This document shows, in pieces, positions 1-6,285 of a stretch of DNA of 6,539 nt. A program made the position numbers and the translations under genes. The stretch spans positions 1 to 6,539 of the forward strand of contig JAAZVD010000092.1 in assembly GCA_018623785.1 (NCBI GenBank). The letters run 5' to 3'. This DNA is from Bacteroidota bacterium. GTDB lineage: Bacteria; Bacteroidota; Rhodothermia; Rhodothermales; UBA10348. Below the pieces are notes generated by a model that saw only the letters and a program-made list of their open reading frames with translations, made no database searches and was not told the origin of the DNA. Within the stretch, counting starts at the first letter, position 1. Every line of letters begins with the position of its first letter.

Positions 1-279
1 CCGGTCGTTGCGCCGGCTCCGGCCGGCGGTGGTGTGGGCCATAGCCCCGAATGGACGTATGTGCGGGACGAAGAAAACGGACGCTTTGCGCAACGTGGCG
101 CGGTGTCCGATCTCGTGGCGGCTACCCGGGACGTCTTGAATGACAGCCACGCCTACCAGCACCGTGCGGCCCGCTTTGCGCGCAAGGAGTTGGCCGTGGA
201 CCGGATGATTGGCGGCATGATGCAGGCCATTCGCCACGTGGATCCCTCGGTCGGAATACGCGCCAGGGAGGACGGCTGA
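1..279 (+). CDS. Glycosyltransferase, C-terminal fragment (gene begins before the window)
   Basis: The frame is open from base 1 to the TGA at 277-279, giving 92 visible residues. They begin PVVAPAPAGGGVG, continue through an acidic patch to ENGRF, and end in a helix-rich tail. This matches the end of a GT-B glycosyltransferase (GT1/GT4 type): the segment that binds the nucleotide-sugar donor has a 'G-x-P-V-V-A...GG' loop, then an Asn-Gly turn before the last helices ('NGRFAQRGAVSDLVAATRDVL'). The family role is transfer of a sugar from an activated donor to a growing glycan at the cytoplasmic face of the inner membrane. The catalytic EX7E region, if present, lies upstream of the window and cannot be checked. 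A second glycosyltransferase starts one base after the stop, so both belong to one surface-polysaccharide operon. Donor and acceptor cannot be read from this fragment. Confidence 0.75.
   Translation, partial: PVVAPAPAGGGVGHSPEWTYVRDEENGRFAQRGAVSDLVAATRDVLNDSHAYQHRAARFARKELAVDRMIGGMMQAIRHVDPSVGIRAREDG
265..271 (+). promoter_or_regulatory. Shine-Dalgarno sequence for the GTG-started glycosyltransferase
   Basis: AGGGAGG lies 9 bases before the GTG at 281, inside the last codons of the preceding gene. It supports GTG at 281 as the real start and suggests that ribosomes ending the upstream gene at 277-279 reinitiate on this one. Confidence 0.7.
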
Positions 280-280
280 C

Positions 281-1417
281 GTGGCCTATCCAGATCATAT
301 TATCCTGATCGGTCGATTTCCGCCCCCACCCGATGGGCAGTCCATGGCCACCCAGCGGCTAGGCGACTATCTCGATGAGCGCAGCACGGTACACCGCATC
401 AACACCATGATTCCGGCAGGAGCTTCGGCCTGGTCCAAGATGCAGCACTACCGGGCGGCCGGGCGAACATTGGCAGGTTTGCTGGAACGCTACCCGATGG
501 CGCCCATCCTTTGGACGTCCATCTCCCCGGAGCCGGCCGGACATTTTCGGGACGTGCTGACCATCTTTCCGCATCTCAAGGACCGGCGCGCCATTGCCGT
601 ATCCCACTGGGGAAAGTTTGCATCGGTGTTTGAACATTCGCTTACGGCCCGATCGGCCAGGAAATGGCTGCCGCGCTTGGACCGGATCGTTTTCACGGCG
701 CCGTCGCTGTCGGAGGCCTGCGCGGCCTGGCTTTCGCCTGAAACACGCTGCGTTATCCCCAACACCCTGGATGCGGCCCTGATTCCTGAGGCTGCCCACG
801 TAACCGAGCGCATTGCAGCGGGACGAGGCACCCCGATCAAGGTGCTCTTCCTGAGCAACATGATTCGCGAGAAAGGCTGGGAAGACGTACTGGAAGCCGC
901 TGCACGCCTCAAGAAAGATGGCATGCCGTTGGAATGGATCTTTGCAGGGGGCTGGCCGAAGCCTTCCGATCGACCGCTTTTTGATGCGGCCGTGGCCCGG
1001 CTCGGGCTGACCGATAGTGTTCGCTACGAGGGTCTCGTGCAGGATCGGTCCCAGATTGCCGCGTTGCACCTGGAGGCCGACCTGTTTGTGCTTCCCTCAT
1101 GGCTGCGAGAAGCCCAGCCACTGTCCATCATGGAGGCCATGGCGGCGGGCACGCCGTGTATTGTGGCTCAGGATGGAGGCATGCCCGCCATGATCGGCGG
1201 GGCGGCGGACGCCAACGACGGAACAGGCGCCCCGGCGGGACGGACGGTGCCTGCCCGCGACCCCGGAGCGCTGGCCGATGCCGTTGCCACACTCATCGAA
1301 CCGGCGGCGTGGCAGCAGTCGGCCCACAGCGCCCGTCGGCAGTTTGAGGAGCGTTTTTCGCCGGCGGTAGTCAACACGCAGTGGGATAACCTGATCGAGG
1401 AGGTTACACAGGCATGA
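281..1417 (+). CDS. GT4-type glycosyltransferase of a surface polysaccharide operon
   Basis: The 378-residue product has the length and layout of a GT-B fold glycosyltransferase. The N-terminal domain opens with ILIGRFPPPPDGQSMATQRL (about residues 8-27), the loop seen in GT4 enzymes. The C-terminal Rossmann domain starts near residue 187 (IKVLFLSNMIREKGW); R196 and K198 sit where the family holds the donor diphosphate. EAQPLSIME carries the EX7E motif (E277 and E285), followed by a Gly-rich AGTPCIVAQDGGMP loop. No signal peptide or strong membrane helix is visible, so it should be cytosolic or peripheral at the inner membrane, transferring a sugar to a lipid-linked glycan. GTG start with AGGGAGG in front. 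Its TGA overlaps the next ATG by four bases (ATGA), and a glycosyltransferase fragment precedes it by one base. Family confident; sugar and linkage unknown. Confidence 0.9.
   Translation: MAYPDHIILIGRFPPPPDGQSMATQRLGDYLDERSTVHRINTMIPAGASAWSKMQHYRAAGRTLAGLLERYPMAPILWTSISPEPAGHFRDVLTIFPHLKDRRAIAVSHWGKFASVFEHSLTARSARKWLPRLDRIVFTAPSLSEACAAWLSPETRCVIPNTLDAALIPEAAHVTERIAAGRGTPIKVLFLSNMIREKGWEDVLEAAARLKKDGMPLEWIFAGGWPKPSDRPLFDAAVARLGLTDSVRYEGLVQDRSQIAALHLEADLFVLPSWLREAQPLSIMEAMAAGTPCIVAQDGGMPAMIGGAADANDGTGAPAGRTVPARDPGALADAVATLIEPAAWQQSAHSARRQFEERFSPAVVNTQWDNLIEEVTQA
1397..1403 (+). promoter_or_regulatory. Shine-Dalgarno sequence for the flippase gene
   Basis: GAGGAGG, 10 bases before the ATG at 1414 and inside the end of the glycosyltransferase gene. 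It fixes the flippase start. Together with the ATGA overlap at 1414-1417 it indicates translational coupling of the two genes. Confidence 0.75.
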
Positions 1418-2661
1418 GCAGCAGAGCCACGGCGGGACTACTTCGGAACATGAGCTGGATGACGATTCCCAGCCTGATCGTCAAACCGGCCTGGTTCCTG
1501 TTCATTACGCTCGTGTGCATCCGCTACATGGGTTTGGCTGAGTACGGGGTCATGACGGCAGCGCTGGCCCTCATGAGCATCTGTGATGGCTACCTGACGC
1601 TGGGCTCATCGCCCGACACCATCCGCGACGTGGCTCGGGACCGCTCGGTGGCAGGGGTCTATTTCTCCAATCTCTTGGTCTCGCGGTTAGTCATGTCCCT
1701 GGTGGCCGTGGGCATCGGACTGGGCATTCGGGTGTGGCTCGGAACCGGGGCCTTGGACGTCGTCATCTTTGCCGGGGCCTATGTATTCTCCCGCAACCTC
1801 CTGGACTATTGCCGGGCGCTTTTTCGGGCCCATGAGCAGTTTCAGGTGGAGGCGGGATCCACCGTACTGGAAAAGCTGCTGGTTATCGGAGCTGGTACTT
1901 GGGCCCTGACGGCAGCGCCCGATGCCGCATCGGCCATGATGGGCATGAGCGCCGGAATGGGGCTGGCCTTCCTGGGTACGTTCGCCTGGACCACGCGCCG
2001 TGTGGCCTCCTTCCGATTCAGCGATATCTCCTGGGATTTCTACCGAAAGGCCCTTCCCCATGCCATCCCGCTGGGCTTGTCCTCCATTTTCGTCCTGCTC
2101 TACTATCGCACGGACAGCATCATGCTGGAGACGATGGAGGGCGAACTGATAACGGGACAGTACGGCCTTGCCTTCCGGGTTACCGAGGCCATGGTGCTTC
2201 TGCCCTACATCGTGACCTCTGTTCTCCTACCGAGGCTCTCCTCGCTTCTCGAACATAATACGAGTGCCTTCAATCGCCTCTTCAGGCAGGGTATGCTGGG
2301 CATGCTGCTCGCTGCCAGCGTGGCGGCCCTTGTCGTATGGATACTGGCGCCCTGGTTCATTCCCTTCCTGGATCCCAGCCCCGACGCCGTGCCCGCAGTC
2401 GGACTCTTGCGCATTCTGTTGATATCCTTCGTTCTGAACGCCATCAACCAGATCGGAACGACGCACCTTACCGCCACGCACCGGCAGAACCGGCTGGCCG
2501 TTATCCTGGCCGTGGCCGCTGCCATCAACATCGGTCTGAACCTTCTCCTGATTCCGACTTTCTCGGCCGCGGGGGCTGCCTGGGCTACCGTGGTAACGCA
2601 AATCATTATCCTGATCCTGTTTGTGCCGGTGCTGATCAGGCCTATCCGGGCGGCGAGCTGA
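1414..2661 (+). CDS. Wzx-like polysaccharide flippase (MOP/MATE superfamily)
   Basis: This is a 415-residue, strongly hydrophobic protein with roughly 12 predicted membrane helices, the usual length for an O-antigen/teichoic-type flippase. The N-terminus is typical of the family: an amphipathic LLRNMSWMTIPSL stretch, a first helix, then a conserved-style turn IRYMGLAEYGVMTAALAL (residues 36-53; compare 'RxLGxxxYG' in relatives). Around residues 210-240, HAIPLGLSSIFVLLYYRTDSIMLE matches the seventh-helix region, where these proteins often carry charged residues in an otherwise apolar segment. A further helix bundle (residues 290-412) ends in a short basic tail, VLIRPIRAAS. Family role: moving undecaprenyl-linked oligosaccharide from the cytoplasmic to the periplasmic leaflet. 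It overlaps the preceding glycosyltransferase gene by four bases, which supports that job. No polymerase or ligase gene is visible here. Substrate unknown. Confidence 0.88.
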   Translation: MSSRATAGLLRNMSWMTIPSLIVKPAWFLFITLVCIRYMGLAEYGVMTAALALMSICDGYLTLGSSPDTIRDVARDRSVAGVYFSNLLVSRLVMSLVAVGIGLGIRVWLGTGALDVVIFAGAYVFSRNLLDYCRALFRAHEQFQVEAGSTVLEKLLVIGAGTWALTAAPDAASAMMGMSAGMGLAFLGTFAWTTRRVASFRFSDISWDFYRKALPHAIPLGLSSIFVLLYYRTDSIMLETMEGELITGQYGLAFRVTEAMVLLPYIVTSVLLPRLSSLLEHNTSAFNRLFRQGMLGMLLAASVAALVVWILAPWFIPFLDPSPDAVPAVGLLRILLISFVLNAINQIGTTHLTATHRQNRLAVILAVAAAINIGLNLLLIPTFSAAGAAWATVVTQIIILILFVPVLIRPIRAAS

Positions 2662-2715
2662 GCACTGTGCCTGTCCGGGCCAGTGGCCGAGGGTCGAGCA
2701 CTGTAACTGTTCGGG
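2660..2715 (+). repeat. Imperfect 20-base direct repeat, two copies 36 bases apart
   Basis: gagcactgtgcctgtccggg at 2660-2679 recurs as gagcactgtaactgttcggg at 2696-2715, with 17 of 20 bases identical. The first copy starts on the stop codon of the flippase gene and both lie upstream of the outer-membrane protein gene. The spacing is not a clean multiple of a helical turn (about 3.4 turns). It could be a protein-binding pair or simply a small duplication; nothing here decides between them. Confidence 0.5.
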
Positions 2716-2793
2716 GGCGGGCATCGTATGGGCTACCAAATACGTTGTATCCCGCTGTTTATCCACAGGCCAGCGCGGATCGTGACCCATCAA

Positions 2794-2838
2794 CAGCCTC
2801 TCGCCTCCATGATCAGCCTTTCGCTTCCCATGATCAGC
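2794..2838 (+). repeat. Imperfect tandem duplication carrying two candidate start codons
   Basis: The unit CAGCCTyTCGCyTCC(C)ATGATCAGC occurs at 2794-2817 and again at 2814-2838, the two copies sharing four bases. They differ by two C/T changes and one inserted C. Each copy ends in ATGATCAGC, so two in-frame ATG codons (2809 and 2830) with the same next two codons lie 21 bases apart at the start of the outer-membrane protein gene. Neither has a Shine-Dalgarno sequence in front. Confidence 0.6.
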
Positions 2839-4653
2839 ACGCGCGCCGCCAAGCCTGCCCGTAGATTCGACCGCCAACGTCCAGCACGGGTATGGGTATC
2901 CCTCTTCCTGACCACACTCCTGCTTGCGCCCACAGCGGTCCGGGCTCAGGAGACACCGGCAGAGACAGCACGTCTGGAGCCAAAAAGCGCCGACTACGAG
3001 CCAATGATAGCGGCGGTGCAGCAGGTCATGGAGCTGCTCGATGAGCTGGCAGAGCACGAAGCCATGGACCCCTTCAGCGTCAACATGCAGGGCATTGCCG
3101 ACCGCTTGACCTTGAATGCTCCGGCTACGGGTGTCTCTCAGGGCCTGCCCGAAGAGGATCTACTGGCCATGCTGAGGAATACCAAAGAGGATCTCCAGCA
3201 GATGGCCGACAAGTTAGAGGGCGAAGACGAACTTCTGCGTCGGCTGGAAGCCGTGATGGGCGAACTGGAGCGTGCCATTGAAGGGGCCGCCGAAACCGAC
3301 TACCAGATTCGCCGCGACCGGCCGAACCGGTACATCATCCTTAATGAACGGGACCGGGTTACTATTCGAACTGAAAACGGTGAATGGTGGGATGAAGAGG
3401 ACCGATGGGACCGCCGGAACGTAGGACGCGCCTGGAAACGGGAACGGGACGAGCGACGTCGAGAGTGGCAGGATGAAGAGCGCAGCGAATGGCGCAAGGA
3501 GTGGCAGGATACCTGGAGAAGTGGCGGGCTGGATTCCTGGGGGGACGGCGATGTGTTCGGCGAGTGGAACAGCCGCTGGCCTTACCAAACTCAGGCTACC
3601 TACCGCACGATTCCGTCCGTGCGCTACAACCGGGTGGACGGGCTGTTCATCGGTGGGTCCCGATCCCCGCTGGAGTGGTCCGGTCGGGACCGAGGGCGTA
3701 TCTACGGCCAAGGTGGGTATGCGTTCGGACGCAAGGCGTGGCAGTATCGGGTGGGCGTGGAAACCCGACTGGGCAGTCGCCAGACGAATCCGAATTTCGA
3801 CATAAAAATAGGCGCCTCCCACCAGCGCAGCACGGATACGGACGACCTGTGGAAGGCCTCCTGGGGAGAAAACACGGCCGCTGCCTTCTTTTTCCGCAAT
3901 GACTTCTTCAACTACTACGAGACCGAGGGCTGGACGGGTTATGTTGTGGGCCGCCTGACGCGGTTTGCCCAACTGAGCGCGGCCTACCGCAGCGAAGCGT
4001 ACAGCAGCCTGGAGCGCACCACGAATTGGTCCATCTTCGGCTCAGGTAATTTCAGGGCCAATCCCTCCGTCAACGAGGGGACAATGAATACTATGGTCCT
4101 GGCCTTGGAAGGGGGCAGCGTGCACGACCTGACGCGGCGTCCGAGGGGGGCGGCATTCCGCTTGGAGGCTGAAATCGGTCAGGGCCTGGGTGGCGATTTT
4201 GATTTCTCCCGGTATCTGGGTGACGTTCGGACGTATGCCCGCTTGTCGCACGAGGCTGGGTTGAGCCTTCGACTGCGTGGTGGATTCAGCGAAGGCTCCG
4301 TGCCGCGGCAGAAGGCCTTTACGCTGGGTGGTACCGGGTCCATCCGTGGGTACGGCCAGAATCAATTCGTGGGTACGCGCATGGCGCTGGCCAATGTCGA
4401 ACTGGCGCTCTACGACCCGGACATTCTTGAGTGGCTGCTGAACAATGTTACCGTGCTGGGTCTTTTTGATGCCGGCTGGACCAATCTACAGGCGGGATCG
4501 AATGCGTTTTCCGCGCAGGACGTCGTTGCGTCCGCTGGGTTTGGTGTGGCGCTCGATGATCGCCAACTACGCCTGGAAGTCTCCTGGCCCCTGCGCGACG
4601 TAGGAACGGGGCTCGACCCATCGCTTTGGCTGCGCTACAACCCGACGTTTTGA
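2830..4653 (+). CDS. Outer-membrane Omp85-superfamily barrel with coiled-coil and Trp/Arg-rich N-terminal region, no POTRA seen
   Basis: From the ATG at 2830 the protein has 607 residues. Residues 1-39 form a signal peptide: basic n-region, hydrophobic WVSLFLTTLLLAPTA, and cleavage after VRA (A39|Q40). Residues about 50-75 and 108-155 look helical and coiled-coil forming (MELLDELAEHE; LLRRLEAVMGELERAIEGAA). Residues 186-250 hold 11 Trp in 65 residues among many Arg, Glu and Asp. From about residue 255 (RYNRVDGLFIGGS) to the end is a beta-barrel of about 350 residues with alternating aromatic strands. FTLGGTGSIRGYGQNQF carries the RGY motif (R506) of the L6 loop in Omp85/TpsB proteins, and the last residue is Phe, the usual outer-membrane targeting signal. 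ATG at 2809 (614 residues) and 2728 (641) are also in frame; 2728 would give an unusually long n-region. No POTRA repeat is visible, so it is unlikely to be BamA itself. It follows a polysaccharide operon after 168 bases. Its cargo is unknown. Confidence 0.82.
   Translation: MISTRAAKPARRFDRQRPARVWVSLFLTTLLLAPTAVRAQETPAETARLEPKSADYEPMIAAVQQVMELLDELAEHEAMDPFSVNMQGIADRLTLNAPATGVSQGLPEEDLLAMLRNTKEDLQQMADKLEGEDELLRRLEAVMGELERAIEGAAETDYQIRRDRPNRYIILNERDRVTIRTENGEWWDEEDRWDRRNVGRAWKRERDERRREWQDEERSEWRKEWQDTWRSGGLDSWGDGDVFGEWNSRWPYQTQATYRTIPSVRYNRVDGLFIGGSRSPLEWSGRDRGRIYGQGGYAFGRKAWQYRVGVETRLGSRQTNPNFDIKIGASHQRSTDTDDLWKASWGENTAAAFFFRNDFFNYYETEGWTGYVVGRLTRFAQLSAAYRSEAYSSLERTTNWSIFGSGNFRANPSVNEGTMNTMVLALEGGSVHDLTRRPRGAAFRLEAEIGQGLGGDFDFSRYLGDVRTYARLSHEAGLSLRLRGGFSEGSVPRQKAFTLGGTGSIRGYGQNQFVGTRMALANVELALYDPDILEWLLNNVTVLGLFDAGWTNLQAGSNAFSAQDVVASAGFGVALDDRQLRLEVSWPLRDVGTGLDPSLWLRYNPTF
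3463..3510 (+). repeat. Short in-gene repeat coding for EWQD, 36 bases apart
   Basis: GAGTGGCAGGAT occurs identically at 3463-3474 and 3499-3510, in frame, each coding EWQD. Between them a diverged unit encodes EWRK. The stretch RREWQDEERSEWRKEWQD therefore looks like expanded short units within the Trp/Arg/Glu-rich part of the outer-membrane protein. Confidence 0.5.
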
Positions 4654-4785
4654 TGAAAAACGGGGTGATCTACAGTGATCATCAAAGAGCAGATGGCAGA
4701 ATCTTCCTGACAGAATTATCGATGTATCTTACTTTCGGGTACGGAGAACCTTACACACTTTATTGCCAGTTGGGTAAGAACACCA

Positions 4786-5304
4786 TTGCAAAGGCAAGCA
4801 ACAGATATATTCATCGTACTGTTTCTAGCCTTCCTGGCAATTGACGTTACTCCAAGACAACACCTGGCGCATGAGACGCTCAAAAATGCGCTCGATCCGA
4901 TTTACGACCTAACAGGCTTGTGGCAGGGAGAGTGGAATCTTTTTGCACCCAATCCTGACCGCACAAACGGGTACTTGTCCGCAGAGTTTGTATACGAAGA
5001 CGGCTCGACGACGTGGTGGATATCCGAACGTCCCGCCGACCTCACCGCTGCCGAGAAGTTCAGATACTTCAAGCGGTTTGAATACTACGACAAGATTCGG
5101 CTGGACGAGAATAGGGATGCATGGTCGGCATTTGCAGATTACCTGTATCGTACCCATGCCTCAGATGAGCATGGCCCTGTTGCCCGGATCTATCTTTTCC
5201 GGCATTCGACGGTCATCCCTTCGCCCTCAGAGCTGAACTTACCAGAGGAGGACAGCAGCGCTTGGGAAAGGTGGCACTTCTACACCCTGGAGGTTTCAGA
5301 GTGA
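4786..5304 (+). CDS. Small one-TM protein with WNLFAPNP motif, partner of the HTTM protein
   Basis: The product is 172 residues long from a TTG start. One hydrophobic helix spans residues 7-22 (DIFIVLFLAFLAIDVT); the rest is polar and probably periplasmic. The centre holds GLWQGEWNLFAPNP (residues 44-57), then VYEDGSTTWW (69-78) and KFRYFKRFEYYDKIRLDEN (91-109). I recognise this pattern ('W-x-M/L-F-A-P-x-P', then 'dG', then a basic-aromatic helix) as one that accompanies HTTM proteins, either as a separate gene or as a C-terminal extension. That is recalled family knowledge, not a search. The gene ends in TGATG, overlapping the HTTM gene by one base. No ATG or GTG is available: the frame is open back to 4711, with TTG at 4786 the only conventional start and ATT at 4762 possible. 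No clear Shine-Dalgarno precedes the TTG. Base composition is less GC-rich than upstream. The biochemical role is unknown. Confidence 0.8.
   Translation: MQRQATDIFIVLFLAFLAIDVTPRQHLAHETLKNALDPIYDLTGLWQGEWNLFAPNPDRTNGYLSAEFVYEDGSTTWWISERPADLTAAEKFRYFKRFEYYDKIRLDENRDAWSAFADYLYRTHASDEHGPVARIYLFRHSTVIPSPSELNLPEEDSSAWERWHFYTLEVSE
5289..5293 (+). promoter_or_regulatory. Shine-Dalgarno sequence for the HTTM gene
   Basis: GGAGG lies 10 bases before the ATG at 5304, within the coding end of the small partner gene. It selects ATG 5304 over the upstream in-frame TTG at 5262 and shows that the two genes are translated as a coupled pair. Confidence 0.75.
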
Positions 5305-6236
5305 TGCCACGAAAAGAGCGGTTCAAGGACTACTGGGATTCATTTTTCTATGCCCACGAAGACCCGATGATATGCTCCGTCATGCGCATCGGATTGGCTA
5401 TCCTAATTCTGGTTTATCTGCTTACCAACCTCGGTGATGTGGTACTTTGGTTTGGGGATAGTGGCGTGCTTCCCTACGATGTGTCCAGAAAGGTGGTAGA
5501 TCCTGATACCGGGTCAGTTTTTCATTTCTTGCCTAAAAGCGATCTCGTCGCGCAGATCTGCTACGGCGTTTTCATTGTCCAGACTCTTTTACTGTTGCTC
5601 GGGGTAAAGTCCCGATTTCAATGTGCCTGTATCTTCATTTGGCTTGTCTCCTTTCAGCATCGCAATATCCTACTGCATGACGGCGAGGACGCTGTGTTTA
5701 GGATCATCGCCTTTCTCTTGATCTTCTTGCCACTGGACGCACGTTGGTCGCTGGAGAAATGGTTTCGGGGCCTTCCAAATGATGGCAAGCAGTCATTGTG
5801 GGCGTTGCGGCTGATTCAGATCGAAGTTGTCAGCATTTTTTACTCAACCGCCTGGCTGAAACTGGATGGAGTAGAATGGCTGAACGGAACCGCATTGTAT
5901 TATATATCCCGCCTCGATGATCTCTTTGGCCGGTTTTGGATTCCCGACTTCATTCTGGAAAACCTGGTGCTACTGAAGGTGCTGACTGTAAGCGTTCTCC
6001 TGTTTGAATTGATTGGCCCGATCCTGGTCTGGTCGTCCAAATTGCGGCCGTACGTTTTGGTGGGTTTTCTGGTCTTCCACCTCTCGACAGACTATGCCAT
6101 GAACCTATTTCTTTTTCACTGGGTCATGATCCTAGGTTGGATCTCTTTCCTGAATCACGATCAGCTACTCTCTATCGGACAAAACCTGAGAAGCCTCTCG
6201 CCCCACCGACTATTCTATCGGGTGACCGGCTCGTAG
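5304..6236 (+). CDS. HTTM-domain membrane protein (vitamin K-dependent gamma-carboxylase related)
   Basis: The product has 310 residues and several membrane helices: about 28-50, 81-101, 105-117, 130-144, 168-184, 225-250 and 255-290. Hallmarks of the HTTM domain are visible. SFQHRNILLHDGEDAVFR (116-133) matches the 'HRN...ggD...R' segment, FLPLDARWSLEKW (141-153) the 'LPLdarwS' segment, and STAWLKLDGVEWLNGTALYY (181-200) the segment around the catalytic lysine of the eukaryotic carboxylase. K186-L-D here lines up with the K218-L-D of human GGCX if a one-residue gap is allowed. The family relationship is secure, but most bacterial HTTM proteins have no proven reaction, so carboxylation should not be assumed; this protein also lacks the large lumenal domain of GGCX. 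Start ATG 5304 is chosen for its GGAGG; it shares one base with the stop of the small upstream partner. It ends 73 bases from the convergent transporter gene. Confidence 0.87.
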   Translation: MPRKERFKDYWDSFFYAHEDPMICSVMRIGLAILILVYLLTNLGDVVLWFGDSGVLPYDVSRKVVDPDTGSVFHFLPKSDLVAQICYGVFIVQTLLLLLGVKSRFQCACIFIWLVSFQHRNILLHDGEDAVFRIIAFLLIFLPLDARWSLEKWFRGLPNDGKQSLWALRLIQIEVVSIFYSTAWLKLDGVEWLNGTALYYISRLDDLFGRFWIPDFILENLVLLKVLTVSVLLFELIGPILVWSSKLRPYVLVGFLVFHLSTDYAMNLFLFHWVMILGWISFLNHDQLLSIGQNLRSLSPHRLFYRVTGS

Positions 6237-6242
6237 CCAGAT

Positions 6243-6285
6243 TAAAAAAAGGCGGGGCGGCCGGACATCAGTCCGGCCGCCCCGC
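6243..6285 (-). terminator. Intrinsic terminator between convergent genes, best suited to the leftward transporter
   Basis: A perfect 15-bp stem, GCGGGGCGGCCGGAC at 6252-6266 and its complement at 6271-6285, encloses a four-base ATCA loop. On the minus strand the hairpin is followed by a run of seven T (complement of the A-run at 6244-6250), the classic Rho-independent layout for the transporter gene ending at 6310. For the rightward HTTM gene the hairpin comes 15 bases after the stop but is followed by TACATATAAAAACG, with no T-run. It may still slow transcription in that direction. Confidence 0.88.

Noticed and set aside
359..1069. Minus-strand open frame of 236 codons opposite the glycosyltransferase
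   Set aside because: No family features, and the opposite strand encodes a convincing GT4 enzyme with intact motifs.
2728..2829. Upstream ATG at 2728 as start of the outer-membrane protein
   Set aside because: It would place about 55 residues before the hydrophobic core of the signal peptide. A G-rich stretch precedes it, so it is not excluded, but 2830 or 2809 fits a signal peptide better.
2227..3057. Long minus-strand open frame (276 codons) across the flippase end and the start of the barrel gene
   Set aside because: It is antisense to two well-supported proteins, reads as low-complexity Arg/Gly/His/Gln-rich sequence with no recognisable domain, and reflects GC-rich codon shadows.
4664..4683. 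Small hairpin GGTGATC-TACAGT-GATCATC after the barrel gene as a terminator
   Set aside because: The stem is seven pairs with one G:T and is mostly A:T rich, and no T-run follows on the plus strand; too weak to call.
4730..4737. TACTTTCG as a Bacteroidota-type TAnnTTTG promoter element for the HTTM pair
   Set aside because: One mismatch in the core, and no TTG-type element at the expected distance of about 19 bases upstream; chance match cannot be excluded.
4626..4844. 72-codon plus-strand frame bridging the barrel gene and the HTTM partner gene
   Set aside because: It begins with TTG inside the barrel gene and overlaps the start of the better-supported partner gene; the translation has no domain or membrane pattern.
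5262..5303. TTG at 5262 as start of the HTTM protein
   Set aside because: It would overlap the partner gene by 43 bases and has no better ribosome binding site, whereas ATG 5304 has GGAGG at the right distance.
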